This document shows, piece by piece, positions 25,888 through 35,110 of a stretch of DNA of 45,717 nucleotides (position 1 is its first letter; every line of letters starts with the position of its first letter). The DNA comes from Romeriopsis navalis LEGE 11480 (GTDB taxonomy: Bacteria; Cyanobacteriota; Cyanobacteriia; Leptolyngbyales; Leptolyngbyaceae): positions 1-45,717 of the forward strand of contig NZ_JADEXQ010000050.1 in assembly GCF_015207035.1 (NCBI RefSeq), given 5' to 3'. Under the pieces are notes generated by a model that was given only the letters and a program-made list of their open reading frames with translations, had not been told where the DNA came from and made no database searches. A program made the position numbers and the translations under genes.

Positions 25888-26919
25888 ATGCAACCACTCG
25901 TCTCCATTCTGATCCCGGCTTATAATGCAGCCGAATGGATTGAACAGACTATCCATTCGGCATTAGCCCAAACTTGGAAAAACATTGAAATTATTATTGT
26001 TGATGATGGTTCGTCAGATAATACTTTAACGTTAGCTAAAGCATTTGAGCAAGACTCACGCATCCAAGTTTTTAGCCAACCGAACCAAGGTGCGACAGTC
26101 GCCCGAAATCAAGCCTTTCAGCATTCCAGTGGCGAATTTATTCAGTTTCTCGATGCGGATGATTTACTGGATGCAGGGAAAATAGCGGCGCAAATGCAAA
26201 TCCTGCTCAGGGCTGAGAATAACTGTATTGCGTCTGGTGCTTGGGCCAGGTTTTATCGTGACCCACAAGAAGCACAGTTTGAGCCAGAGGCTTTGTGGCA
26301 AGATATGCAGCCAGTGGACTGGCTGATCGCCGCCTGGTCCGATAACTTGATGATGCATCCAGCCGCCTGGTTAGTGCCGAGAGCGATCGCTGAAGCCGCA
26401 GGGCCATGGAATGAGCAACTATCCCTGAATGATGACGGCGAGTATTTCTGTCGAGTCATTTTGGCCAGTCAGGCGGTGAAATTCTGTGGAGAAGCGAAAA
26501 GCTATTATCGATCGGGACTGCTCGGCAGCTTGAGTGATCAGAAATCGGATAAGGCTTATTTATCGGGGTATAAAGCGATCGACCTTGCGGGACAGGCGCT
26601 CTTTGCGGTTGAGGATAGCGATCGAACAAGGCAGATTATTGCAACGTTATTTCAACGGTTTGTCTATGAATGCTATCCCAATGTACCGAACCTACGGCAT
26701 CAGGCGACAGCCCGAATCAAACAACTCGGTGGCTCATCCCTCAAAGCCACGGGAAGTCCATTATTTGAAAAGCTGGCGGAGTGGCTGGGTTGGCGGCTGG
26801 CCAAACGGATTCAGCAAATTATCTATGCGATTGGTTATCGTCGCTGGTTGGTGCATTTAAGACGACAGAAAGCCGATTTACCGTCCACCTCTTCTATCTC
26901 TACTCCTGCTCATGGCTAA
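25888..26919 (+). CDS. GT2 family glycosyltransferase
   Basis: A 343-residue GT2 enzyme. The GT-A core begins VSILIPAYNAAEWIEQTI. VDDGSSD (38-44) binds the nucleotide, FLDADDLL (88-95) carries the metal-binding DxD, and NDDGEYFCR at about 178-186 supplies the catalytic base. Residues 270-343 form a helical, basic tail that may contact the membrane. It starts 28 bases after the preceding stop and overlaps the next gene by 8 bases, so it is part of the same transcript. Confidence 0.93.
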   Translation: MQPLVSILIPAYNAAEWIEQTIHSALAQTWKNIEIIIVDDGSSDNTLTLAKAFEQDSRIQVFSQPNQGATVARNQAFQHSSGEFIQFLDADDLLDAGKIAAQMQILLRAENNCIASGAWARFYRDPQEAQFEPEALWQDMQPVDWLIAAWSDNLMMHPAAWLVPRAIAEAAGPWNEQLSLNDDGEYFCRVILASQAVKFCGEAKSYYRSGLLGSLSDQKSDKAYLSGYKAIDLAGQALFAVEDSDRTRQIIATLFQRFVYECYPNVPNLRHQATARIKQLGGSSLKATGSPLFEKLAEWLGWRLAKRIQQIIYAIGYRRWLVHLRRQKADLPSTSSISTPAHG

Positions 26920-28186
26920 GATCTTAATTTTACTGGGTGGGCATTTATGTAATGGCCCACGTCCTTGTAAGGAAGCGGATGCCCTCGCCGCGGCTGGCCA
27001 CGATGTGATGGTCGCCGGGGTCTGGTTTGATCCAAAGTTTGTGCAACGCGATCAGCAATTGCTTCAGGGTAGGGCTTGGCAATTTCAGCCAGTCTTAGAT
27101 TTTCGCGGAATCACCTTGGGCCAAAAAATGCAGCGTCTGGGGGTACGGCTCCAGGCGAAAATTGCCCGGGCATTATGGCTGAAATACGATATTCAATCAC
27201 CGGCTTTGCTCGGCTATGGTGCTAAAGCAATGCTGAAATTTGCACAGGGGTTTCAGGCTGATTTAACGATCGTACATTCTGAAGCAGGACTGTGGGTCGG
27301 TAATTGTCTACAAGCCGAAGGCTATAAAGTTGGGGTGGATTTTGAGGATTGGTTTTCGGAAGACCTGCTACCGGAAGCCAAAGCGAGTCGACCAATTGCG
27401 TGGATTCAGTCGCTGGAGTCACAGCTCGCCAAAACTTGTACTTACTGTTTAACACCTTCCCAAGCAATGGCGGCGGCGATAGCGGCAGCATACAATTGCG
27501 CAACGCCAACCGTCATATACAATGCCTTCCCCGCAACACCCACAACAACTGCATCCCAGGCATCAAGTGATCGGCAAGACTTAGATTTGCCATCGCTCCA
27601 TTGGTTTTCGCAGACGATCGGGCCGGGCCGGGGATTAGAAACGGTTTTTGCTGCACTTCCACATTTGCAGTCAGTGGTGGAAATTCATCTGCGGGGGAAC
27701 TGCCCGGCAATCTATCAGGACTGGATTATGTCATTGGTACCAGCAGCATGGCGCGATCGGGTCTATTTGCATGGGACTGTGGATAATCACATTTTGCCGC
27801 TGCGAATTGCGGAACATGATATTGGTCTGGCGCTCGAATCACCCCAAATTCTGAGTCGGGATTTAACGGTGACGAATAAGCTATTTCAATATTTGGAAGC
27901 CGGATTAGCGGTGATTGCCACCAATACAGCAGGCCAACAAGAAGTGTTGCAACAATCACCCCAGGCGGGAGAATTAATTCCCGCGAGTGACCCATTCCGG
28001 TTGGCGGATGTGATTAACCAGTGGATTGCCGATCCAGAGCATTTGCAACGGACGAAGCAAGCAGCCAAGCAGGCCGGGATCAAGTTGGGCTGGGATACGC
28101 AAGCGGCCAAGCTGACCCAGCAGGTTGAATTGGCGATCGGTGCGGCGCAATCGACTACGCCGCGACCCCACAGCGAATTGATTTGA
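26912..28186 (+). CDS. GT4-like (GT-B fold) glycosyltransferase
   Basis: A 424-residue GT-B enzyme. Its start, ILILLGGHLCNGPRPCKEADALAAAGH split across two blocks, has the glycine loop and acceptor-domain pattern of GT4 proteins. The C-terminal donor half contains WFSQTIGPGRGLE (about 231-243), HGTVDNHILPLRIAEHDIGL and LTVTNKLFQYLEAGLAVIA, the equivalent of the E-x7-E region with only the second glutamate obvious. It overlaps the preceding gene by 8 bases (ATGGCTAA). It probably transfers a hexose in surface-glycan assembly. Confidence 0.87.
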   Translation: MAKILILLGGHLCNGPRPCKEADALAAAGHDVMVAGVWFDPKFVQRDQQLLQGRAWQFQPVLDFRGITLGQKMQRLGVRLQAKIARALWLKYDIQSPALLGYGAKAMLKFAQGFQADLTIVHSEAGLWVGNCLQAEGYKVGVDFEDWFSEDLLPEAKASRPIAWIQSLESQLAKTCTYCLTPSQAMAAAIAAAYNCATPTVIYNAFPATPTTTASQASSDRQDLDLPSLHWFSQTIGPGRGLETVFAALPHLQSVVEIHLRGNCPAIYQDWIMSLVPAAWRDRVYLHGTVDNHILPLRIAEHDIGLALESPQILSRDLTVTNKLFQYLEAGLAVIATNTAGQQEVLQQSPQAGELIPASDPFRLADVINQWIADPEHLQRTKQAAKQAGIKLGWDTQAAKLTQQVELAIGAAQSTTPRPHSELI

Positions 28187-28242
28187 TTCAGATTGCATCA
28201 CACATTTTGGCACCCTCACATTTTTATCATTGGTAATTGTTC

Positions 28243-29235
28243 ATGTCTCAAACCACATTACAGATTAATCTCGCACCGAGTGACTGGTTGCATGCGGGGG
28301 ATATTTTGCCCCATCAGTTACGCCAATTTTCGGGACAAGTGGATGAAGTCTTATTGACGCTGGATTTGCATCGCAGTGTTGGACGATTTGCGGAAGGCTG
28401 GGAAGAACGACGGCCAAAGTTAGAAGCGTTGATTGAACAATGCTGTGGGCAATTCGACAATGTTCGAACGGTCACGGTAGATTACAGTTCTGAAGCGATT
28501 AAACAAGTAAGCCAGACCTTCTTTGGTGATGTGCTAATGCCGGCGAAGGATTTTCGGGGCGGGCCATTTTATGCCTACTTTTATGGGCTTTATGCGGCAA
28601 AATATGATTACGTATTTCATATTGATTCGGATTTGATGTTTGGTGGTGGGAGCCAAACTTGGATTACCGAAGCGATTCAGTTTCTGAATAAGTATCCAAA
28701 TGTCTTAGTGTGTGGCCCACTACCCGGGGCACCGGCAACAGATGGCAAGTTGATTTCCCAACCGACCAATCCCTTTTCCTACAAATCACTGGCGTTCCAA
28801 ATGGATGAAATGAGTACGCGCTATTTCTTAATGGATCGGGCGAGATTCCGGGAGCGGATTGGGGCCTTACCGTTGCCCTATGCTGCCCCTTGGGGATTTA
28901 TTAAAGCCAAGATTGAGGGGAATCCGCCCTATTGCTTGCCTGAGGATATTTTGACCCAGGTGATGGCAAAGCAAGGTTTATTGCGGGTGGAATTTTTGGG
29001 TGAAGGTGCGGGGATGTGGTCTTTACATCCACCTTATCGTTGTAAGGAATTCTACGATCGGTTACCAGAATTGATTGAACGGGTTGAAACCGGAAACATT
29101 CCGGATGGACAGCGGGGTTATCACGATGTGAATGAGAGTTTGATTGATTGGAGTGAGCCGCGCAGTCGCTTGCAGCAAAACCGTTGGTGGAAACGTTTAG
29201 GAAATCGGATGAGGGCGCAGTGGCAAACGACCTAA
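28243..29235 (+). CDS. Probable GT-A type glycosyltransferase, unassigned family
   Basis: A 330-residue soluble protein. Early residues resemble a GT2 start without the usual signature (TTLQINLAPSDWLHAGDILPH). A YVFHIDSDLMFGGG segment at about 124-136 carries a DxD motif, and GPFYAYFYGLYAAKYDYV just before it is a plausible nucleotide-binding helix. The rest (LPEDILTQVMAKQGL, GMWSLHPPYR) is not recognised. Context within a glycosyltransferase operon supports the call. ATG 28243 is used; TTG 28237 is also in frame. It sits 56 bases after the preceding gene. Confidence 0.65.
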   Translation: MSQTTLQINLAPSDWLHAGDILPHQLRQFSGQVDEVLLTLDLHRSVGRFAEGWEERRPKLEALIEQCCGQFDNVRTVTVDYSSEAIKQVSQTFFGDVLMPAKDFRGGPFYAYFYGLYAAKYDYVFHIDSDLMFGGGSQTWITEAIQFLNKYPNVLVCGPLPGAPATDGKLISQPTNPFSYKSLAFQMDEMSTRYFLMDRARFRERIGALPLPYAAPWGFIKAKIEGNPPYCLPEDILTQVMAKQGLLRVEFLGEGAGMWSLHPPYRCKEFYDRLPELIERVETGNIPDGQRGYHDVNESLIDWSEPRSRLQQNRWWKRLGNRMRAQWQTT

Positions 29236-29253
29236 ATCTGGCATATGAGCCTC

Positions 29254-29284
29254 AATGAGCCAAGCTCAAATTACGCGGCTCATT
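29254..29284 (+). repeat. Inverted repeat between glycan genes
   Basis: AATGAGCC (29254-29261) and GGCTCATT (29277-29284) can pair across a 15-base loop, 19 bases after a stop codon. There is no T-run. It could be an RNA-stability or partial termination hairpin inside the operon. Confidence 0.35.
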
Positions 29285-29333
29285 AAGGTCTGACAAGGAT
29301 TAATTTTGATCACCACACGCCCCGAATTTTGCG

Positions 29334-30536
29334 ATGAAAGTCACGAACTTATTGTTTTACTTCCTGGTAATTTTTGCTTGTTTGCTGTTTTGCCGTTCAC
29401 TGGTACATCGATCAACCTTTATTCAGGCTGCTGTGGCTAAGTCAGCAGCACTGAAACATACAACATTAGATGGATTACGGGGATTACTGGCAATTAATGT
29501 CGTGATTCACCATGCGGTATTCACCTACTTCTATTTTGAGCAAGATGGCATTTGGAAAATGCCGGTCGCAAGCCATTTTTATTTTTCGATCGGGTCAGAA
29601 GCAGTCACATTATTTTTTATGATGACGGCATTTCTAGCTTGGTCGGGGGTGATTAAGCGACCAAAAATTGATATTCCCAGCTTCTATCTGAAGCGAGCAA
29701 TTCGGATTTTTCCACTTTATTGGATTTCCGTGATTGGGGTAATTATCGTTGTGCTAGTCACTACCAATTTTTCGCTTGAGTCACCCAGCCTGATGCATGC
29801 CATGCGCACACTCGACGATTGGTTTACGGCACAGATCACCAATTTACCCTTTATATTTGGTCGCCAGCTGATGCCGAATATCAATGAATTTCCAGCTTGG
29901 ATGGTCAATGCAGGCGTGAGCTGGACCTTAGCCTACGACTTGAATTTTTATCTGCTCCTGCCCCTACTCGCCAATTTTGTACGGTTAGATTTGTTCGTTG
30001 GCTTGGCAATTTGTCTGGCCGCTGTGCATCGCTATTTTGATGTTGAGCAAACTGGCATCATGATTCGGTTCTTATGTGGCATGAGCTTGGCCTATATCTT
30101 TCCACGAGCCCGTCTGGATAACTATTTGAAGCATCCAATTGCATCGATCGGAATCATTATGGCTTTAGGGTTGGGCTGGGTAATCCCAATTCCGCCGAGT
30201 TTGCAGTTAGCCTGCATGCTTTTTGCATTTACCGGAATTCTCTACGGTAATTCGTTGTTTGGCTTGCTGACACTGAAGGCAACACGCTATCTCGGCATTA
30301 TTAGTTATGGTGTCTACTTACTCCATGGCATCGTCCTGTTTATTACGTTTCACAGTCTGAATCGCTGGATACCGGTTAAGACATTATCGCCGATTAGCTT
30401 TTGGTCGATTACAGGACTCTGTGCAATTGTGGCCGTCATCTTAGCGAGTCTGACATATCGATATGTGGAGTACCCAATTATCCAACGTCGCTTGTTTAGT
30501 GGCAGTTTGCCTCGGCAAATCCCCGCAACTGAGTGA
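29334..30536 (+). CDS. Acyltransferase 3 family membrane protein (OafA/NodX type)
   Basis: A 400-residue integral membrane acyltransferase with about ten hydrophobic segments. The family's first motif LDGLRGLLAINVVIHH (45-60) contains the likely catalytic histidine. FYLKRAIRIFPLYWISV is the conserved R-x10-basic cytosolic loop, and YGVYLLHGIVLF is the typical late motif. Such enzymes O-acetylate or otherwise acylate sugars of exported glycans using cytosolic acyl donors. Its stop overlaps the next start (GTGA). Modification of the polysaccharide made here is the obvious role but remains inference. Confidence 0.92.
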   Translation: MKVTNLLFYFLVIFACLLFCRSLVHRSTFIQAAVAKSAALKHTTLDGLRGLLAINVVIHHAVFTYFYFEQDGIWKMPVASHFYFSIGSEAVTLFFMMTAFLAWSGVIKRPKIDIPSFYLKRAIRIFPLYWISVIGVIIVVLVTTNFSLESPSLMHAMRTLDDWFTAQITNLPFIFGRQLMPNINEFPAWMVNAGVSWTLAYDLNFYLLLPLLANFVRLDLFVGLAICLAAVHRYFDVEQTGIMIRFLCGMSLAYIFPRARLDNYLKHPIASIGIIMALGLGWVIPIPPSLQLACMLFAFTGILYGNSLFGLLTLKATRYLGIISYGVYLLHGIVLFITFHSLNRWIPVKTLSPISFWSITGLCAIVAVILASLTYRYVEYPIIQRRLFSGSLPRQIPATE

Positions 30537-32002
30537 TCTTATACCGCTATACGGACACGATCGATAACATGGGTGGTCGACTCTGGAGAGTGAGAGATTT
30601 ATTTATCCCCCCCATGCTAATTGACCAGCCGCCCCAACCGGATCACAGCACTCATCATCGGCCAAGCTCGAAGCGCCGAGTGTTAATCATTAGTCCGCAT
30701 TTTCCACCGATTAATGCACCGGATCATCAACGTATTCGAGTGGCCTTGCCGTATTTTGCGGAATTTGGGTGGGAGGCGACGGTGTTGGCTGTCAAGCCGG
30801 AAAATGTGCCCCATTCCCAAGATGCAAAGCTGGTGGATGCACTCAGCCCCGACTTGCGCGTAATTTATGTGGATGCATTACCCAGCAAATATACCAAGCT
30901 CGTTGGTCTGGGTAATGTGGGCTGGCGATGCCTGCTAGAAATGCAGAAAATTGGCGATCAATTATTCCGCTCAGAAGTATTTGATCTCGTGTTTTTCTCA
31001 ACCACCATTTTTCCGGTTATGCTGCTCGGCAAGCGCTGGTGGCAAAAGTTTGGACTGCCCTATGTCTTAGATTTTCAAGATCCATGGCGCAGTGACTACC
31101 ATGCGGGGAACAAGCAATCAACGCCACCAGGGGGGCGATTGAAGTATGGGATTACCCAATTCCTCGCGCGGTGGTCGGAGCCGCAAGCCATGCAAGCGGT
31201 CAAACAAGTAATCAGCGTTTCCCCAAGCTATCCCGAAGTTTTGCAACGTCGTTATCCTTGGGTCAAAGCCGAGCAATTTACGGTGCTGCCATTTGGGGCA
31301 CCCGAGAAAGACTTCGCACAATTACCGCAGCTCAACGTCACACATCCGATTTTTGACCCAGAGGATGATCAACAACACTGGGTCTATGTCGGTCGGGGGG
31401 GCAGTGATATGCATACAGCGCTGAAAATTCTGTTTGACGGCATTCAAACTGCAAGAAACCAAGCGCCAGAAGTCTGGAAACCAATTCAGTTGCATTTTGT
31501 CGGCACCAGCTATGCGCCACCGCATTTAGCCATGAAGACGATCGAAGCAATGGCAGAAGCCTGTGGCGTCGCGGATATGGTGACGGAGCATACCAGTCGT
31601 ATCCCATATTTTGAGGCACAGCAGTTGTTGGTAGATAGTGACGTGATCATGATGATTGGGTCAGACGATGCCAGCTATACGGCTTCTAAACTTTATCCCT
31701 GTATCTTGGCCAAAAAGCCAATTCTGGCGGTTTTCCATGCCGCAAGTTCGGTCGTCGATATTTTAGAGGATTGTCAAGCGGGGAAAGTGGTGAGGTTTAG
31801 CGAAACCGATGTACCGAAACCCGCAGACAGTGCGATCGTCTTGCAAAAATTTGCCCAACGGCAAATCCCGTGCGACACCAATTGGGAAGCCTTCCAACCC
31901 TATACCGGACAGGAAATGACACGCCAATTATGTGCTGTGTTTGATCGATGTCTTGAGCCATCGGACAACGCGACTCGGCGAACTCCGGTGCCGACGGATT
32001 AA
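30533..32002 (+). CDS. GT-B fold glycosyltransferase (GT4-like)
   Basis: A protein of up to 489 residues. The Rossmann-like start RRVLIISPHFPPINAPDHQR at about 48-67 and the segments DFQDPWRSDYHAG and TVLPFGAPEKD match GT4 glycosyltransferases. The donor domain has WVYVGRGGSDM (about 283-293) and TASKLYPCILAKKPILAVF near the end, where the usual E-x7-E is not clear. GTG at 30533 gives a GTGA overlap with the acyltransferase stop. ATG at 30569 or 30614 are also possible, since the first 45 residues are not conserved and no ribosome site favours one. It is within the glycan block and probably adds a sugar. Confidence 0.82.
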   Translation: MILYRYTDTIDNMGGRLWRVRDLFIPPMLIDQPPQPDHSTHHRPSSKRRVLIISPHFPPINAPDHQRIRVALPYFAEFGWEATVLAVKPENVPHSQDAKLVDALSPDLRVIYVDALPSKYTKLVGLGNVGWRCLLEMQKIGDQLFRSEVFDLVFFSTTIFPVMLLGKRWWQKFGLPYVLDFQDPWRSDYHAGNKQSTPPGGRLKYGITQFLARWSEPQAMQAVKQVISVSPSYPEVLQRRYPWVKAEQFTVLPFGAPEKDFAQLPQLNVTHPIFDPEDDQQHWVYVGRGGSDMHTALKILFDGIQTARNQAPEVWKPIQLHFVGTSYAPPHLAMKTIEAMAEACGVADMVTEHTSRIPYFEAQQLLVDSDVIMMIGSDDASYTASKLYPCILAKKPILAVFHAASSVVDILEDCQAGKVVRFSETDVPKPADSAIVLQKFAQRQIPCDTNWEAFQPYTGQEMTRQLCAVFDRCLEPSDNATRRTPVPTD

Positions 32003-32077
32003 TCCTTCATTCAATCATTAGCGATCGCACCGCAAACAGTTTATACAGTCAATTATTTCCCATCTTCCCCGAGTCCC

Positions 32078-33655
32078 ATGAGTGCTGAAGTCCAACCCAA
32101 AAACCAAATGAAAACGGTCTTCTGGTTTGGGATGGGCGCGTTGCTCTTCGCAAACCGGAAAGCTTTATTTCATGTTGCTCCACAAACGGCGATCGGGGCA
32201 GTTTTGATTGGGATTGCTTGCATGTTCCCGATGTATTTATGGTGTGCCAATAAAGTCAAGGGCATGCCGATTTTTCCGTTCTTTACGTTGACCTATTTAT
32301 GGACATTTTGTTTACCCCTCTTAAGTGAGAATCCGAACGTCCTGCAATACTCGCCAGCGGCACACCTCTATGCCAGCTTTACGGTTGTGGCGTTTCTCGG
32401 CTCCGCGACACTTGTGTGGTGGGAGTTTGTCAAAGGGGCAAGAGACATTCAAAATGAGTTTCTTGCGTTGAAGTCAAGGCCAGCGGAAACGTTCTTTTTC
32501 TGGATGCTGGGTGCGGCGCTGCTGTTTAATATGTACTTCCTGGGGGGCTGGTTTACGGTTCCGGATAGTATCTTTTCGCTGGTACGCGGGATCATTATTG
32601 GACTGAGTACGCTAGGAATTTTTGTTTTATCGTATCGATGTGGTGGTGGTTATCTCAGTCGGTTTCGATCGAGCTTATTACTCTTTTTCTTAGCCGGAAT
32701 CATTCTTACGAGTGCAGCAACGCTGATTTTGAAAACGGCACTGACGTTATTTTTGATGTCGACGATCGCCTATGTGATTGGGGGACGTAAGTTGCCGACC
32801 ATTCCCCTGATTGTCGGATTAGTGTGTCTGCTGCCACTCCATTATGGCAAGCATCCAATGCGACATATCTATTGGAATGGCCCCACGAAACGCGTCCAGC
32901 CTTGGGAATATCCCGCGTGGTTTCAGGAATGGGCGGGGCACTCGGGGGGCGCCCTGTTTCACAAACCCAATCGCTGGGATGCACCAGAGGAGGAGAAGGA
33001 GTCATTTGTTGAACGATCGAGTGTGATTCATATGCTGATGATGGCGCAGGACAAGATTCCGCGCTTATATCCGTATATGAATGGTGAGACCTATGTGCTG
33101 ATTCCGGGCCTGATGATTCCCCGCTTTTTGAATCCGAATAAGCTGCGGAGCCATGAAGGTACTCACCTGCTAAACGTCCATGTGAAGCGGCAAACCTATG
33201 AACAAACGTTTAAGACCGTGATTGCTTGGGGCTTATTACCCGAAGCCTATGCCAATTTTGGCTTTATGGGTGCATTGATGTTGGGCGGTGTATTGGGGTC
33301 ATTTTATGGCTTTGTGACGGTCCAAGGGGTCGGGGCACCCACATTTTCCTTCCGCACATTATTCGGTATTTTGGTGATTAGTTTTGCCCTGGCTTCGACG
33401 GAATGGACCGCTGGCGTATACGCCGCAACGTTGCAGCAGTCATCGATGCCGCTACTCGGGATGCGGTTACTGTTTATGCGACGGTTTCAGCAAAAGCGCG
33501 CCCAGCGAAAGATAGCTGAGTCGGCCGGAATCAATACAGAAGCATTACAGGTACTCGCCGAAAATCCCGAACTCGTACAGTTCTTGCTAGAAGAACTCGA
33601 AAAACAAGAGCGTGCCCAGTCCCCCCGCACTTTACCCCCCAATGCCTCGGCATAG
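32078..33655 (+). CDS. Multi-spanning membrane protein, Wzy-like polysaccharide polymerase candidate
   Basis: A 525-residue protein with about eleven hydrophobic segments. Most lie between residues 15 and 262. A soluble loop of about 125 residues follows (about 265-390; it contains WNGPTKRVQPWEYPAWF and IPRFLNPNKLRSHEGT). Two to three more helices lie at about 390-460, then a charged tail (465-525). Many helices around one large loop near the C-terminus is the usual layout of O-antigen and capsule polymerases (Wzy) and ligases (WaaL). Sequence identity in these families is too low to assign by eye. Its place among glycosyltransferases supports the guess. No flippase (Wzx) is in the window. 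Confidence 0.7.
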   Translation: MSAEVQPKNQMKTVFWFGMGALLFANRKALFHVAPQTAIGAVLIGIACMFPMYLWCANKVKGMPIFPFFTLTYLWTFCLPLLSENPNVLQYSPAAHLYASFTVVAFLGSATLVWWEFVKGARDIQNEFLALKSRPAETFFFWMLGAALLFNMYFLGGWFTVPDSIFSLVRGIIIGLSTLGIFVLSYRCGGGYLSRFRSSLLLFFLAGIILTSAATLILKTALTLFLMSTIAYVIGGRKLPTIPLIVGLVCLLPLHYGKHPMRHIYWNGPTKRVQPWEYPAWFQEWAGHSGGALFHKPNRWDAPEEEKESFVERSSVIHMLMMAQDKIPRLYPYMNGETYVLIPGLMIPRFLNPNKLRSHEGTHLLNVHVKRQTYEQTFKTVIAWGLLPEAYANFGFMGALMLGGVLGSFYGFVTVQGVGAPTFSFRTLFGILVISFALASTEWTAGVYAATLQQSSMPLLGMRLLFMRRFQQKRAQRKIAESAGINTEALQVLAENPELVQFLLEELEKQERAQSPRTLPPNASA

Positions 33656-33685
33656 CGTGATGGCAAGTTGCGTCGCGCTATGCCG
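33648..33685 (+). terminator. Inverted repeat at the end of the Wzy-like gene
   Basis: CGGCATAGCG (33648-33657, overlapping the stop codon) pairs perfectly with CGCTATGCCG (33676-33685) over an 18-base loop. No T-run follows. It may protect or partly terminate the transcript before the next gene at 33786. Confidence 0.4.
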
Positions 33686-33711
33686 ACTCAAACTGATGCC
33701 GACTCAAACTG
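33680..33711. repeat. 16-bp perfect tandem repeat
   Basis: ATGCCGACTCAAACTG occurs twice head to tail at 33680-33695 and 33696-33711. It overlaps the right arm of the preceding hairpin. A shorter tandem, GGCCACT twice, follows within 40 bases. Confidence 0.9.
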
Positions 33712-33785
33712 GGGTTGAGATTCCCCCAACTGCGGCCACTGGCCACTGAAACTCAACTCATGATTTATTTAGGACAATCAATGTG

Positions 33786-35006
33786 ATGAAAAAATTAGCT
33801 GTTATTCTATCCCATCCGATTCAGTATTACGCCCCTTGGTTTCGGTATCTAACCGCTGATCCAGCGATCCAGTTACGGGTATTTTATCTCTGGAATTTTG
33901 GTGTGGCTGAGTCTCTCGATCGCGGGTTTGGCCAAAAGATTCAGTGGGATATTCCACTCTTAGATGGTTATGACCATGAATTTGTACCAAATGTCAGTAA
34001 ACAGCCGGGAACCCATCATATTTGGGGGTTACAGAATCCGAGTTTGATGCAGCAGGTACGGGCTTATCAGCCGGATGCGGTGCTGATGATGAACTATAAC
34101 TATGCCAGTATTTACCAGTTTTTGTGGCAGTGGCAGGATTGTCCAATTTTGTTCCGGGGGGACTCACACCGGTTGTTTACCGAGTCGGGATTAAAAGCGA
34201 CTTTGCGGCAGATTTGGATTAGTCAAGTCTATCGCCGCTGCGATCGAGTGCTATACGTCGGCAAGTCCAATCGGGGATATTTTGAAACTCATGGCGTGGG
34301 CGATGAGAAACTATTTTTCTCGCCCCATGCAATTGAGAATCAACGATTTATGGATAATGCGGCCCAGGCGAATGTCGAGGCAGTGGCCTGGAAACAGGCT
34401 CTGGGGATTCCCGCACAGCATCGTGTGGTGCTATTTGCTGGCAAGTTTATTGAGAAAAAACGACCGCTGGATCTTTTGCAGGCCTTTGTCCAGGCCAATT
34501 TGCCCAATACTTCACTCCTATTTGTGGGTGCCGGTCAGTTGGAAGCGGATTTGCGCTCACAGGCGGACGGTGTACAAAACGTATTTTTTGCACCCTTTCA
34601 AAATCAGAGTCAAATGCCACGAACTTATGCGGTCGGTGATATTTTCGTCCTCCCCAGCTATGGTAGCGGCGAAACCTGGGGCTTAGCCGTGAATGAGGCA
34701 ATGTGTTTGAGTAAACCCGTATTGGTCAGTAACCATGTGGGCTGTGCCAGGGATTTAGTCAAGGCAGGTGAAAACGGGCTGGTATTTGCGGCTGGTAATG
34801 TGGATTCACTCCAGGTTTGCCTGACACAAATGCTGAGCGACAAAGTCAATTTGGCAGAATGGGGCCGCCATAGTCAAGAACTAATCCAGCAATATAGTTA
34901 TATCCAAATGACACAGGGCCTGAAGCAAGCATTGGTGAGTTTAGGCATCGATTACATCGATGCAATCGAATCTACAAAAGTACGCAATCCGATCGGCAAA
35001 TCTTAA
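33786..35006 (+). CDS. GT4 family glycosyltransferase
   Basis: A 406-residue GT-B enzyme. It begins KKLAVILSHPIQYYAPWFRY, a start seen in several GT4 groups. The donor domain has LFAGKFIEKKRPLDLLQAF (about 220-238), VGAGQLE and the E-x7-E motif in GETWGLAVNEAMCLSKPVL. ATG 33786 is chosen; a GTG at 33783 is in frame. It is the last gene of the plus-strand glycan block, 130 bases beyond the Wzy-like gene, and the intervening DNA holds a hairpin and tandem repeats, so it may also have its own promoter. The sugar is unknown. Confidence 0.94.
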   Translation: MKKLAVILSHPIQYYAPWFRYLTADPAIQLRVFYLWNFGVAESLDRGFGQKIQWDIPLLDGYDHEFVPNVSKQPGTHHIWGLQNPSLMQQVRAYQPDAVLMMNYNYASIYQFLWQWQDCPILFRGDSHRLFTESGLKATLRQIWISQVYRRCDRVLYVGKSNRGYFETHGVGDEKLFFSPHAIENQRFMDNAAQANVEAVAWKQALGIPAQHRVVLFAGKFIEKKRPLDLLQAFVQANLPNTSLLFVGAGQLEADLRSQADGVQNVFFAPFQNQSQMPRTYAVGDIFVLPSYGSGETWGLAVNEAMCLSKPVLVSNHVGCARDLVKAGENGLVFAAGNVDSLQVCLTQMLSDKVNLAEWGRHSQELIQQYSYIQMTQGLKQALVSLGIDYIDAIESTKVRNPIGKS

Positions 35007-35110
35007 CTTCTATTTCTAGAAAATCTCGATAGGCTAAGAGAGACAATGCGGTCGGGCAATTTGTGTTGCTGATTTTTTAGCGACGGAAGTTGTACGAGGG
35101 GAAACTTCTC

